A stretch of 64,000 nucleotides of DNA from Gastracanthus pulcherrimus. Its lineage: Eukaryota > Arthropoda > Insecta > Hymenoptera > Pteromalidae. The stretch is from positions 45,347,098 to 45,411,097 of the forward strand of contig OX424572.1 in assembly GCA_949152435.1 (NCBI GenBank), given 5' to 3'. A program made the translations under genes and the position numbers. Shown here piece by piece: positions 33,491-45,499 of the stretch. Under the pieces are notes generated by a model, which saw nothing but the letters and a program-made list of their open reading frames with translations, was not told the origin of the DNA and ran no database searches. The stretch's first letter is position 1. Each line of letters starts with the position of its first letter.

Positions 33491-36089
33491 TTAATCGGTT
33501 TCTTTTATATTTACAACTGGCACAATAAGAAAATAATCTTCATTATCATAATTTGGTATTAAAATACATTTTTTGGAAATGTGCTCAGACAGACAAGTTA
33601 CAACATTGTTGAGCGAACGTACTACATACGAATAAGACGAAGATGATATTCGACCGGTTCTACATAATTCTTCGTTTGAAAGTTCAAAAAAGTTACGAAT
33701 TATAACATATTTTTTAATACCTGTTAGTGTTTCAATTTTTGCAATATTTACAATACTTAAAAATTGACCATTATTTGTTTGAATTATGCTATTGTTTCTT
33801 TTAAATATTCTTTGATAGCCACAAATATGATATAAAATATTTTTATGTATAAAACGTTCATACAATAATGCAGAGTCCTTTATATTTTCATTAATTAATA
33901 GTTGAAATCCTCGTTCATCAAGTCAATGTTGATTGTTTTTTCGATTATGAGGGCGTTGTGCACCACGAATATGTCCCTACAGGCCAGACAATCAATAAAG
34001 AGTACTACGTTGAAGTTTTGAAAAGATTACGTAATGCAATCAGGAGAAAACGACCGCAACTTTGGGAAACAGGTGACTGGCTTCTTCATTACGACAATGC
34101 TCCAGCGCACGCATCAAACCTTGTGCAGCAGTATTTATTGAAACACAGTGTTGCGCAGCTCCGCCAGCCTCCATACAGTCCTGATATAGCTCCCTGCGAC
34201 TTTTGGCTGTTTCCTCGATTGAAAATGCCGCTTAAAGGACATCGATTCGACAATAAACAGACTGTTGAAACTAATGCGACGAATGCACTAAAGGCGATTC
34301 CGAAGTCTGACTTTCAAGAGTGCTTTAATAAGTGGAAACATCGATATGAGCGTCTTGTTCAATCAAATGGGGACTACTTTGAAGGATGCCACCCCCCGGA
34401 TGACGAAGAATAAATCAAGCGCCGAGAAATCGAGGTAGGTCGGATACTTTTGGGACAGACCTCGTAGTTTGTGCGATTAAATCGTAATTTTGTCATTAAA
34501 TGCAATTTGGTAATGTAAATACATTTTCTTCTTTAATGTTTTGTAGTCGCAAGTAAGAAGTACCTATTTGATTCAAAATTGATTGAGAACTACAAATCAT
34601 ATCGCGCAATACTTTAGTATATGCCTCATATGCAAAGGCAGACCATGCCCACAAAGCACCGTAATATTTAACACATTTAATCGTATGAAGTAACAAGTGT
34701 ACATTAAACTTCATCTTCTTTGCGTATTTCATCAGCTAAAAGCTTGTGTATGCTGAATACTAACAGCGACCAGTGCTTATAATATTTTTCTAACATTATG
34801 CCTTTTGTGATGGACATTGAATAATATAAAAGTAAGTTTTCCACTGCGTTGCCTTGTAATACTTCATACTATCTAATGATCGAGGTGTCCGTGTTATGTT
34901 ACTTGGAGGACATATTTGCAGTAAACGCTAATCAATATTTTATTTTTGCAGTCCTAAATATCAAGAACGATTACGATTTTTCGAGTCAAACCAAACCATG
35001 AAAAACATTTTGACAACACCTAGTAATAATATATAGTGCATATATTCAGATAGAAAGGAACATGCAATATTAAAAACAGGTACCAGCATTAGGACATAAA
35101 CGCCTTTGACACCATGGATAATGGTATTACTTTGCGAAACTTCAATAGAGTCTTGAGTATGTTGTTCGCTTGATCTTAAAATGACTGCTTTTCCACGATA
35201 AACACGAGCATAACCTCGTCCCATTTCAGTATGCTCACCACGATGTAAACAACAGGAGCATCCATATTCTCTATTAAATTGGTTAATATTTTGCACCGTA
35301 CATCGCAGTACTTCTGGCTACTGCGTCTACTGTAGCCAAAAGAACGTGTACCTTAACCGTTATTGGATTATTAAAATCAGGTGGAGAATATTCGATTCCA
35401 TTGTAGTGTAAATCTTGCAACTCTTCTACAAATGGTTGAAGGTATAAGTCCATGATAGGTTTATTTAATCCGCACCATAAGCCCGTGAGTAAAATATTGC
35501 TTTTTTGAATGCGGTATGGAAGCTCGTTGATGGAGACACAGGGCTCATTGATACTTTAGATGCCTTAAAAGTACTTACACCATCAACATTATATTGCAGA
35601 GTAATATTATGTTGACCTATAGCTTCTGTCTCCATTCAACTTGGATACATATTTTGCCACTGGTGACATCTGATATATATCCTTCATTATTAATATTTTT
35701 GCGTAATTCACTAAACAGAGATCCGCTAAGTAGTTTTTGTAATTGCTCCTTCAAAGATATATTAAAGAAACTTCCACTACGTTTCAGATTACTTTTAAAA
35801 TATAAACTTAGGCAACCCAGAACGTCTTTTCTTATTCTATTACCAAAAGTTATAGGATCATAACAGAGTGGACAGTAGTAATGTTCTTGAATTTTAGAAA
35901 TATTAGAAAATTTTTTTAGAAACAAATATCTTGAATAATTTTACGGTCTTGGTAGATCACAATTTATTAATTCTAGTAAGTCTTGTAATGATACTTCGCT
36001 TAATCCATGTCGGATCACATAACTCATTATAAGCAAATCACTCTCTTTTGCAGTTACATGACAACCTTCGTAAAGTAGTATTCTTTCCT
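33491..36089 (-). pseudogene. EnSpm/CACTA-like transposase (Transposase_21 type), broken
   Basis: Minus-strand pieces in order: an exon from 36089 (after TTTATACAG) reading LYEGCHVTAKESDLL; a zinc-binding part HYYCPLCYD (35925-35617); a catalytic-region part VKVHVLLATVDAVARS and YGCSCCLHRGEHTEMGRGYA, then VKGVYVLMLVPVFNI and SEYMHYILLLGVVK (35296-34961); the DUF4218-like part FNVHLLLHTIKCVKYYGALW and AWSAFAYEAY (34732-34496); and a C-terminal part (33865-33491). These match the layout of animal EnSpm-like transposases. Stops and frameshifts are frequent, and a mariner (33906-34464) splits the last two parts. Family assignment rests on remembered motifs. Confidence 0.75.
33906..34464 (+). mobile_element. 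Mariner (DD34D) copy 2, 5'-deleted, inserted in the EnSpm transposase
   Basis: The catalytic half of the mariner transposase is present from CFFDYEGVVHHEYVPTGQTI through YDNAPAHAS and PYSPDIAPCDFWLF to the natural C-terminus (GCHPPDDEE, stop at 34413). It then runs to a terminal repeat ending ACTTTTGGGACAGACCTCG beside TA (34465-34466). The left edge begins exactly with ATCCTCGTTCATCAAGTC, the same unusual junction seen in copy 1. The N-terminal half and first catalytic Asp are absent, and HHDN has become HYDN. Not functional. Confidence 0.88.
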
Positions 36090-36199
36090 GTATAAATAAA
36101 TATTTTTCTTATTAATCATGGTGTTATATTAGATAAACTGTTTGTTTTTATAAAAATAAAATCATTTAATAATACGGCATTTCAAATTTCTGCACCTGG

Positions 36200-37110
36200 A
36201 CAGAAGATTAACAAATCAGCAAGTCACAGAATGACATACGGAGATATCACAAACTCAATGTATCCACTTAAACAACAATCATCTTATAATGATATTGTAG
36301 TTATTGACGATATAGTCCTTACATCAAACTGCAAATGTGATTCAGCTAACCAACACAAAGAGATGATCCCACATTACAGAGTTACCTGTGCTGTTGGACT
36401 TACTTGCCCGGCTAGGCTCAACACCATATAGAAAGAATATTATATGCAAGCGAAAAACACGCGACAACAGAAAAATTTACGACGGCAAGATTATAAGAAT
36501 AAAAATATTTATAATATCAAAGAAAAATGTACAAAAATATAGAATCTTAAGCATGTGCAATGTAATCTTAATTAACGCGAATTAATATAATGTAGTCGTC
36601 ATATTATTACTAACTATATAAAAATATAGAATCTTTAACACAATTTATAATGATAATATTAATTAATACGGATTTATATGGAAATGTTAAAGAGAGATTA
36701 TATATCACTGTTAAATTTGAAATAAATTATTAATAATGTTATATAGAGTTGGGATGAAGAGTCAGAAGACCTTCATAACCCAACCAAGTATGTATGAATG
36801 AATGGTGAAGGATGGAATGATCCATGTTTGGAAGGCCGACGTGGATACATTCTATCCTTATGAATGAATGGTACTTGCATTGTACAGTTTAGTATGGCTG
36901 GAGGTTTTTGCTTTAATGAATACAGTAAAACTAACCAGCAATTTTTATTTTTGTTGTTAATCCGGACCTGCGAACAGGGAATACTAATTCCCTTTGCAGG
37001 ATTTGCGGCGTCATAGTGTGTTATTGTGTAAATAACTTATACTCTGTATCGAATTAAGCAAATGTTATATGTAACTCTGGAATAAATAAATAAATAAAAT
37101 AAAATAAATA
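36200..37110 (+). mobile_element. 3' end of a non-LTR retrotransposon
   Basis: Sequence to about 37070 ends in a (AATAAAT)n-like tail (37082-37110), typical of Jockey/CR1-type LINEs. Upstream is a 3'-UTR-like stretch with GGAATACTAATTCCCTTTGC (about 36978-36998), a short hairpin. Coding traces at 36200-36590 are too decayed to name. It lies between the acidic exons and the body of the EnSpm-like gene, so it is probably an insertion there. Confidence 0.45.
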
Positions 37111-37202
37111 AATTATTTATTTTCAAACTTAATTCTTCTGATACTAATTTTGTATATAATAATAATGTAAGAACTGTTATAATATTACACTCAGATAACA
37201 TG

Positions 37203-37811
37203 TTAAAAATCTTCTGGATAAAGAATTATTTCATCGTCAATATTTTCTTCATCATCATCAACTGTATTTGTTATAATATTTACGTCTTGTTCATTGGCAT
37301 CATCAGCCTCACTTAAAATTTCCTGAATACAAATCATTAATTTAATTATTAGCTTTTATGTCACAGAGATGATTACATTGATAATCTTTTTACATTATTA
37401 TAAAACAAAAGTTAAATTTTTTTTAATTTTGAATTAATCTACATCTTGCACACATTGCAAATTTGTCATTAAATACACATTGCATGTATTCTCATCAGTT
37501 TATATCTTACATAGTTACATCTGTATTTCTGTACAAAATTTCCTAAATATTCATAATTTTAGAACTATTACTTTGTCCTTTAGCTAAACATCATTTTGGT
37601 CTCGATCATCATCAGTGGACTCTTCCAAATTCAAACCAATTTTTATATTATCTACTCTCAAGTCCAATGTATTATTTTCAATCTTCTTTAAGGGCTGCTT
37701 TCTTGCCTTCTCTTCTTTCTCTTCAATTTTTGATAAGATATTTTTAGTGCGGCTCTGTGCAACTTTATTTTTGTGGATATTTTTGTCATCCACAGCTGAC
37801 GAAAAAAACAT
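37203..37811 (-). pseudogene. Acidic exons, possibly the 5' part of the EnSpm-like gene
   Basis: A last-exon-like segment 37322-37203 follows TTGTATTCAG and reads EILSEADDANEQDVNIITNT and then DDEENIDDEIILYPEDF before TAA. Upstream, 37811-37584 reads VDDKNIHKNKVAQSRTKNIL, then a KIEEKEEKARK coiled stretch and an acidic end. A second, inverted copy of the latter exon lies at 43080-43345. The order on the minus strand fits N-terminal or accessory exons of the neighbouring transposon, but this is inference. Confidence 0.4.
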
Positions 37812-37933
37812 GCAAAAAGATGATATAAATTTTCTTATTTCTAAAAAAGAAAAGAAAAGACATCATCAAAAGAGAATTAAGCGACTGCAAAGGGAGCTAT
37901 ATCTAAAATGAATCTGAAACGAAAGGTTTATAC

Positions 37934-39519
37934 TCTAAACCCAAAAGTGTAAAATCTGGAAGTAAAAAGATTAAAATGCAGCTTTTAATTCACGAAAAGT
38001 ATTGATTTGAAGATTGTATTCTCTATGTGGTTTAATTTTATAATTTTACACTTTTGACAAAGATTAAAACGTACATTTTAAACTTTGTAAAGAGTAAAAA
38101 GTTTTCGTATATCTTGAAAAGATTAATTTTATGAATTCACACTTTAAAAAAGATTAAAATGTACATTTTAAACTTTGTAAAGTGTAAAAAGTTATCGCAT
38201 CTCTTAAAAAGATTGATTCCATCAATTCACACTTTTGACAAAGATTAAAATGTACATTTTAAACTTTCTATAAAGTTTAAAAAAAACTTGCCAGTAATTA
38301 CTAAACCACGGGTATTTCGATTTAAAATAGGCCTGTCTGTAAATAACAGTTTTGAGATTATGGGGTATTTAGGTTCAAGCTTGGCCTGTTTGTGTATACA
38401 AATTTGGAGGTTATGGGATATGGGATATTGAGGTGTAAGCTTGACCTATCTGTGTGTGAGGATTGGGTTGGGTTGGATTTAAGATTGGCTTAATCGTGCG
38501 TGTATAGCAGTTTTGAGCTTATGGGGTATTTAGGTTAAAGCTTGGCCTGTTTGTGTATACAAATTTGGAGGTTATGGGATATTGAGGTGTAAGCTTGGCC
38601 TATCTGTGTGTGAGGGTTGGGTTGGGTTGGATTTAAGATTGGCTTAATCGTGTGTGTATAGCAGCTTTGAGGTTATAGGGTATTTGGGTTAAAGCTCGGC
38701 CGGTTCATGTATAAGAGTTTCGAGATTATGGAATAAATAGATTTATAATTAGTCTGATTCGATCTATAAATGTTTGCAGGTTATGGAGCATTCAGGATTG
38801 AAGCTGGATCTATCTGCGTATACGTAGATTGAGGTTATAGGGTATTCAACAAGTTCGGCCTGTCTGTGAATAAATGTATTGCGTTTCTTGAGATTTTCGA
38901 GATTAGCTTGATAAGATTTTTACCAGGGCGAGAGGAAAAGTATTCTTGGGTCATGACCTCGAACAAATATTTGTATTTTTGTACCTAGACATCTTCTTCG
39001 AGAGCTTTAAGCATTCTAGACAGCATATATATATAGCTTGATTTTTTTCCTGTCACGAGATTTACGAGCGCAATCATCCGCAAAAGTGTAAATAGATAAT
39101 TTTAATCTTTCTGCAGAACCCACAAAAGTGTAAATTGTTGGAATTAATCTTTTTAAGAAATACGATAATTTTTACACTTTATAGAAAGTTTAAAATGTAC
39201 ATTTTAATCTTTGTCAAAAGTGTGAATTGATGGAATCAATCTTTTTAAGAGATGCGGTAACTTTTTACACTTTACAAAGTTTAAAATGTACATTTTAATC
39301 TTTTTTAAAAGTGTGAATTCATAAAATTAATCTTGTCAAGATATACGAAAACTTTTTACACTTTACAAAGTTTAAAATGTACGTTTTAATCTTTGTCATA
39401 AGTGTAAAATTATAAAATTAAACCACATAGAGAATAAAATCTTCAAATCAATACTTTTTATGAATTAAAAGCTTCATTTTAATCTTTTTACTTCCAGATT
39501 TTATACTTTTGGGTTTAGA
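37934..39519. mobile_element. Foldback element with arms of about 350-400 bp and a central minisatellite
   Basis: TCTAAACCCAAAAGTGTAAA at 37934 is mirrored by the inverted end at 39519 (TCTAAACCCAAAAGTATAAA). The arms remain nearly identical for about 350 bp (to about 38285 and from about 39110). Within the arms, ACATTTTAAACTTTGTAAAG alternates with AAAGATTAATTCCATCAATT-like words about every 95-100 bp. The centre (38290-39100) holds a 154-161-bp tandem repeat. No transposase ORF was found; mobility is inferred from the structure. Confidence 0.8.
38347..38815. repeat. 154-161-bp tandem repeat in the foldback centre
   Basis: CAGTTTTGAGNTTATGGGGT occurs at 38347 and 38508, and a variant at 38662. 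Each is followed by GGTTAAAGCTTGGCCTG-type and GGTGTAAGCTTGGCCTATC-type subunits of about 60-70 bp. One unit has an 8-bp internal duplication (GGGATATG). It contains GGGTTGGGTTGG runs. Confidence 0.9.
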
Positions 39520-39699
39520 ATGTACAAATTTTTAATTATATAATAAAGACGTTGTGACAGAGAATTACGCTCTGCACAACCGAGCCACGCGCAGTATGCA
39601 TGTATAAGAGTTAACACCACTCTAAAATTTTCAAAAAATTGTTTTTTTTTTTGGTTTAAACGATACTTTGGACTCTTAAAAATCATATCCAATTGGTTT

Positions 39700-41515
39700 T
39701 ATACAGAAATAAAATTTGTAAGAGGTCCAATTCGAGAAAAGTCGTGTATTGTGACAATAAATCGACCAAGGAGGAAGGAGTAGTGCAAAAAGACCGAGAA
39801 TATCAAACCGACGGCCGCAAAACCGTTACGAGCTGGAGAAGCCAAGCCTGGAGAACGTTAGTACATCGGCTAAAAAATTATCAGATGTAAACTTCGATGA
39901 TTTTGAAGTAAATGAAGGTTTCGGTTACCGAATTCTGAATTTTGTAGCAGTGTTCTCCGCGATATCGCAAGCTCTTGTATGTAAAAAATGCAAATTCGAT
40001 GTAACGTTCACCGAAACTGGAAAGCGAGGCTTGGGTTTCAAAATTGTGATTTCCTGTAAAAACTGTGATCAGATTACTATTCCTAGTTGTCTATTTATTG
40101 AGAAAGGATATGATATTAATCGCAGAATTGTTCTTGCCATGCGATTACTAGGAATAGGATTGAATGGCATTATAAAGTTTTGCGCCTTCATGGATCTCCC
40201 GCGGCCAATTTTTCAATCGTTTTACGATACAGTTGTTAAGAAAATTGCCATTGAAGCAGAAGCTGTTTGTAAGCTCAGTATGAAAACTGCAGCTAAAAAG
40301 AACGTGAAAAAACTGACGATCCAAATGGCATTACTGTATCTGGTGATGGTTCGTGGAGGAAGCATGGTTTTTCATCTCTTTATGGGTTTGTTTCACTTAT
40401 CGGCTGGTATACTGGCAAAGTAGTCGATGTTTTGGTGAAATCTAAATATTGCAAAGCTTGCGAATTTTGGAAAACCAAAACTGACACCATTGAGTTCAAG
40501 GAGTGGAGCCAAACTCACAAAGGTGAATGCCAAGCGAACCACGTCGGCTCCGCAAGAAAGATGGAAGTGGACGCCGTCATCGAAATGTTCCAGCGCTCAG
40601 AATCTTTGTACAATTTGAAGTACGCTAATTACGTGGGCGACGGAGATTCAAAAACCTTCAAAGGAATCATAGATTCTGAGCCCTACGAAAAGTTCACCAT
40701 AAAAAAAAAGAATGTATCGATCATATGCAGAAGCGGATGGGTTCTCGTCTCCGTAATTTGAAAAAAAAAAAGGACTTGGAGGAAAAGACAAACTTACTGG
40801 CAAGCTCATAGACGAGTTGGCAATTTATTATGGTTTAGCAATTCGTAGGAATCATGATTCTGAGAAGAAAATGCGCAATGAAATCTACGCAACGCTGGAC
40901 CATAAATTGTCTACTGATGATCAACCGAGACTCGAAAGATGCCCGCGCGGAGAAACTTCATGGTGCTCTTGGCAAAAGACTCAAGCTACTGGAGAAGCTT
41001 TTGTACATAAACAACCTCTCTCTGAAGAAGTTTATAAAGCGATTTCGCCAATTTATAAAGAGCTTTTGTACATAAACAACCTCTCTCTGAAGAAGTTTAT
41101 AAAGCGATTTCGCCAATTTATAAAGAGTTAAGCAGTGACGATCTACTTACGCGTTTTTTAGGCGGCTTCACACAAAATAGCAACGAAAGTTTCAATGTGA
41201 CTGTCCGGTCTATGGCTCCAAAATCATTCTCTAGTGGCAAACACGTGCTCGATACCGCAGTATATATTGCTGCAGGTATCTACAATGATGGCCTTTCAAG
41301 TGTCATGAAGCTGATACAACACTTGGGCTTGACAATCGGATCGAACTGCTATAATTTCTGCGTGGAGGCGGACGCGCGTCGCATCAAGTTTTCCGAGAGA
41401 TCCCTAACAGACGATGCCAGAGAGGCCCGGATGTCCTTAAAATCAGCCAGGAAGGAAGAGAAGGAGTCAGACATTAATAGAGATGGCTAAATGTACGGTG
41501 CAGGCATCGCAGATT
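39700..41515 (+). pseudogene. Mutator-like (MULE) transposase, frameshifted
   Basis: The plus strand reads FDDFEVNEGFGYRILNFVAV, then VCKKCKFDVTFTETGKRGLG and CKNCDQ (a CxxC...CxxC knuckle), then INRRIVLAMRLLGIGLNGII and KFCAFMDLPRPIFQSFYDT, typical of the insect Mutator-like transposase domain. It continues YCKACEFWKTKTDTIEF, then NYVGDGDSKTFKGI, a likely DDE-region Asp cluster, then SNESFNVTVRSMAPKSFSSG and NFCVEADARRIKFSERSLTD. Frame breaks fall at about 40380, 40745 and 41000-41190, including a 65-bp tandem duplication. Family identity is remembered, not searched. Confidence 0.8.
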
Positions 41516-42092
41516 AGAGGTATACAAAAATTTCAAGGATTTAAATGCTTCGAAAACTTTAAATGCGTTTTTCTCGAAACGGGTTTTTTCAAACTGGGCG
41601 CACTCATAGCTTCAACACCATTGCATGGATCGACTTTCAATTTTTACAGTAGATTCACAAATATATTCTCCATCGAAGTACGTAGCCGTTTTTTGATATT
41701 TTGAAAATTACTTGTTATATTAACAATTTACTACTCTTTTTTAGTCGAAAATTCATACGTTTTGTTCAGAAGTGTACAGTTTCTACAAAAATTGGAATAA
41801 AAAAAAATCCTACGTACTTCGATATCTATTAGTATGTAGCTTCAGAAAATTTTTGGTATTTTGTTCCAGCTCTCACGGTTTTCGAGGAATTGGTACGCCC
41901 GCGGAACACCTTCAAAAAAATCTTTTTCCGCAGATCTGCTGTAACGCCGCCATTTTGTACAAAAATATAATACAAAATTTTTTTTTCATACTTCAATATG
42001 TGTTAAATGAACCATCTAAATATGAATACTATTCCTTTTCCCATAATCCCAGAATAAATTGTCAATATTAGGCCTTTTTTCGGCCTCTAGAG
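41516..42092. other. Downstream flank of the MULE, no gene
   Basis: Possible 3' region of the MULE. It contains a GC-richer patch at about 41870-41960. No terminal inverted repeat pairing with the 5' side was recognised. Confidence 0.3.
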
Positions 42093-43033
42093 TAGTGTTA
42101 TCCCTTAAGTGTTACACATATACACCGGAGCGAACAGCAAGTCGGCAGGGGCCGAGACGCGACGATTTAGACAATATAGGGAATAGGTATAGAGAGGGAC
42201 GAGGAGGAAGCGCAGAAGCGCGCACGCGAAAGGGCGTTAGAATTAAGGCAGATAATACGCGAATGGAAATGGTATTAATAATTCCCATGTTCCGACTTGC
42301 TGAGCGTGAAGGGAAGTGGTATAAAAACCAGGTAATATAGAAAACTAATAATTTGTAATGTCGATGAAAGATAGGCGGAAAACGGCGTGGCGAAAGTAAC
42401 GCGCCGCGAAACATGTAATGAAGCGACGAAGATGCGAGGAGGTTAGCAAGCGCGAACACGCGCAAACTTTGTAAATATTTTGTATAAATAGGTTTAGTTT
42501 CTTTTAATAAAATATGGCGACGGACGAAATTAGTCCGCTTTTCGAAGCCAAGAAAAAGCAAATAGTGAGTAGTAAATAAAGTACCTTAATAATTTACATG
42601 CATCCTTATTTAATAATAGCAGCTTCACGGCTGTACCGATTAATAACGTAAATAGCACCCGAGTAAGAAAGGTAAGAGCGTATTAGCACAGAAGGTGGCT
42701 ATACGCGTTTCCGAAAAATAAGAACAAATAAGTAGGGTCACGAGTACGCTCACAGCTAGCTTCCGAGGTCCGACGGCAAGAATACGCCGGAGAAACTGAC
42801 CTAGCCAATGGCCAGAGCAATAGGAAAAAGTGATTCCAACAATAAGTGATATTGTTGTAAGACACAGCGCTATATAGTGCTGTCTCGGTTGTGCACAGGA
42901 ACCTTGCTTGAGGGGAAAACTCGTGTATAAAGATTGGAAATTCAATTCTGACTAAAGTAAAAACTAGAAATAAATAATTTTGTGATTAACAAAATAAAAC
43001 GGATATCCTTCAGGCAAAGTACCCCGTCACAAC
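42093..43033. mobile_element. GC-rich island, possible solo LTR
   Basis: The stretch TGTTATCCC...CCCCGTCACAA is clearly GC-richer than its flanks. It contains a TATA-like GTATAAAAACC (42317), AATAAAATA (42510) and AATAAATAATT (42970). There is no coding sequence despite several short ORFs on both strands. LTR-like organisation is suggested, but ends and target duplication are not proven. Confidence 0.35.
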
Positions 43034-43079
43034 GTATTTGTAAAATACGATAAAATAATGATTTTGCATGTTTTTTTGT

Positions 43080-43345
43080 AAGATGTAGATGACAAATGTA
43101 TCCACAAAAATAAAGCTGCACAGAGCCGCACTAAAAATATCTTATCAAAAATTGAAGAGAAAGAAGAGAAGGCAAGAAAGCAGCCATTAAAGAAGATTTA
43201 AAATAATACATTGGACTTGAGAGTAGATAATATAAAAATTGGTTTGAATTTGGAAGAGTACACTGATGATGATCCAGGCCAAAATGATATTTCGCTTAAG
43301 GACAAAGTAATAGTTCTAAAATTCTGAAGATTTAGGAAATTTTGT
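43080..43345 (+). pseudogene. Second copy of the acidic EnSpm-like exon
   Basis: The segment reads NKAAQSRTKNILSKIEEKEE, then KARKQPLKKI, a stop, NNTLDLRVDNIKIGLNLEE, and ends near LKDKVIVLKF. It is the near-identical inverted counterpart of 37560-37811 and carries one extra stop (TTTAAA for the other copy's open frame). It is an independent copy or a duplicated fragment of the same transposon. Confidence 0.65.
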
Positions 43346-45499
43346 ACATAAATTTATTATTTAAAATACAAATTTTCCTTGTTGAATGAACTTTACATTT
43401 TTAGTTAAACAGCTGTAGGTGATGAGATAATCGTAAGTTTAGTTAGTTATATGTTGAAAGGTAGCGAATGCTGTTACTTAATTACAGAGAAAGAGATGAT
43501 TGCTGTAGTATGATCCTTAAAACGACACGATACAGTTTTCCGGAAGCCGGTAAATATTTCTTTCCATGCAGATCATGAGGCTCTTGCATTCACAAAAACA
43601 TGTAAATATAATAACGTTAGATAATAGAGTGAAAGTGCCTGGTGGGGTTCCTTTACTTGCAGAGCATGTGTGGTAATGCGTAATGTAATGGTCCGTGTTG
43701 CTTTCTATAGTTAAGTAAATCTTATGTTTGATTTTTTAATATCCGGTTTTGAACATAAGACATGATGGAAAATATTATATTTTAAATGTAGAAGGTAGAT
43801 GAAATTCTTTGAATATTTCTATCAAATGCAATACTTTGAGGAACTTTATACAGTATTAATTTTAGATTCAAAAACTTGTGTAGTTTTTCTACAAATATTG
43901 GAAGGTATATATTCAAAAAAAGCAAGATGATACTGTCACATGCGTACTGCATCTGCATCTGCAAAGCATAATAAGTGTGCTGAACAAGCGAAACTCTTAA
44001 ACAGAAAAAGACGTTCTGTTTAGCAGCATTTTCAAAAGTTAAAATAACAGTATAATATATCAAGTACAGAAAGTGACAGTGATGAATGAAAAAATACAAA
44101 GTTAAAGACAAAGATTAAGACAAACCAGTAGAAAGGGAAAATTTCACACCCAGAGATAAAGTCTTCAAAAATGATTACTGACGAAAAAGATTACGCTAAA
44201 GTTCAATGCACTTTCACATTGGTAAAGAAAATTATCGACAATAATGAAAGAAACATCATGCGAAGATTTTAAAAAATTAGAAAAATAAGAGAATTGATAA
44301 AAGTGCCGATTTTTTTTGTTTTTTTTTAACGTCATATGCAAATGTTTTCTGCAATACCAATTTACTTAAACGATATTAAAATAAAATTAATTGAGTACCT
44401 GTATGAAGACAATATAAAAAGTTACGAAAATATACGGTAATGAAAATATATTATCTTTGCAAAAAATCCAAAACTTTCCAAGTCCACCGTTGGGGACCAA
44501 AAACTACCAAGTCCATCTTTTAAATCTTCATATTTTTTCAGATAAAGCACATCGATTTCTTAAATACTGTATACAAGTATTATATTCCAAAGTGCACTTT
44601 ATCTATACTGTTATAATCTCTTTACCCATCCAACTGTGATTGCAAAAAGTTTTCTGCGTTTTCTCTGAAAACTCCATATAAAGAACTTAATTCCATATAA
44701 GCTTAAAATGTAGAAGTGTACTATGTCTGCAGAGAAATCCGTTCAGAAGAAAGAACTTATTTTCTTGGGATAATGATCTAATTTTCGTAGCCTCATATAT
44801 GATCTGAACATGAAAACTTTTCTATTGGTTTTGCCGTCGCCACCTGACGGCAGTGTACTCAACTCTCGGAATTGCTATTTTAGAAAAATTATTATAATAG
44901 CTGTTAAACAAAAATAGTTAAGAGGACCAAATTGAATATATGCACCATGGAGGATGAGATAGCGCACGAAATTCACATAAAGTGTGGCCAAGAGGACTTT
45001 AAATTAGCAATTAGATATCTCGAAAGCTACAGTAAAATTGTAAAACCTTTTTACTCCTACGTGATAAGGGGCTGCTGAAGTTAATAAAATTCAGATTTAC
45101 AACCTGTTTGAGTTATGCAAAAGATTTGATAACAATTACAATTCTCAGATAATACAATAGAATTTTGAGAACATTCTTCTGTCTCGAAACGAGAGACCAT
45201 TAAACTTAATGATATTATCTATTGCATCAAAATCAGGTGTCTCCATATTTTTAAGTTTTTTTTGTTCGCAATTAAAATATTCATATAAAAAGCTAAATAA
45301 CAACAAAGTGACTTAAATAATAATAAACTTTCGCGTATTTTCTTTCAGATTTATACGAATTAATGATTTTAAAGATATATTTAAATGTCAAACCATGTAC
45401 AAATTTAAATGCAGAACTTAACGTCGTGTAGTAATTTCATGGATAAATTTGCTCTCTTTATTATTAATATGTTTATACTGATTCACAGCAACCTAGTAA
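43346..45499. other. AT-rich DNA without a recognised gene
   Basis: Over 2 kb with only short unsupported ORFs. Scattered coding-like words exist (about 43500-43680, 44110-44270, 44950-45080), but no family could be recognised and stops are frequent. It could be decayed transposon sequence. Confidence 0.35.

Noticed and set aside
42112..42561. 149-codon minus-strand ORF in the GC-rich island
   Set aside because: No domain and overlaps equally open plus-strand frames; composition-driven.
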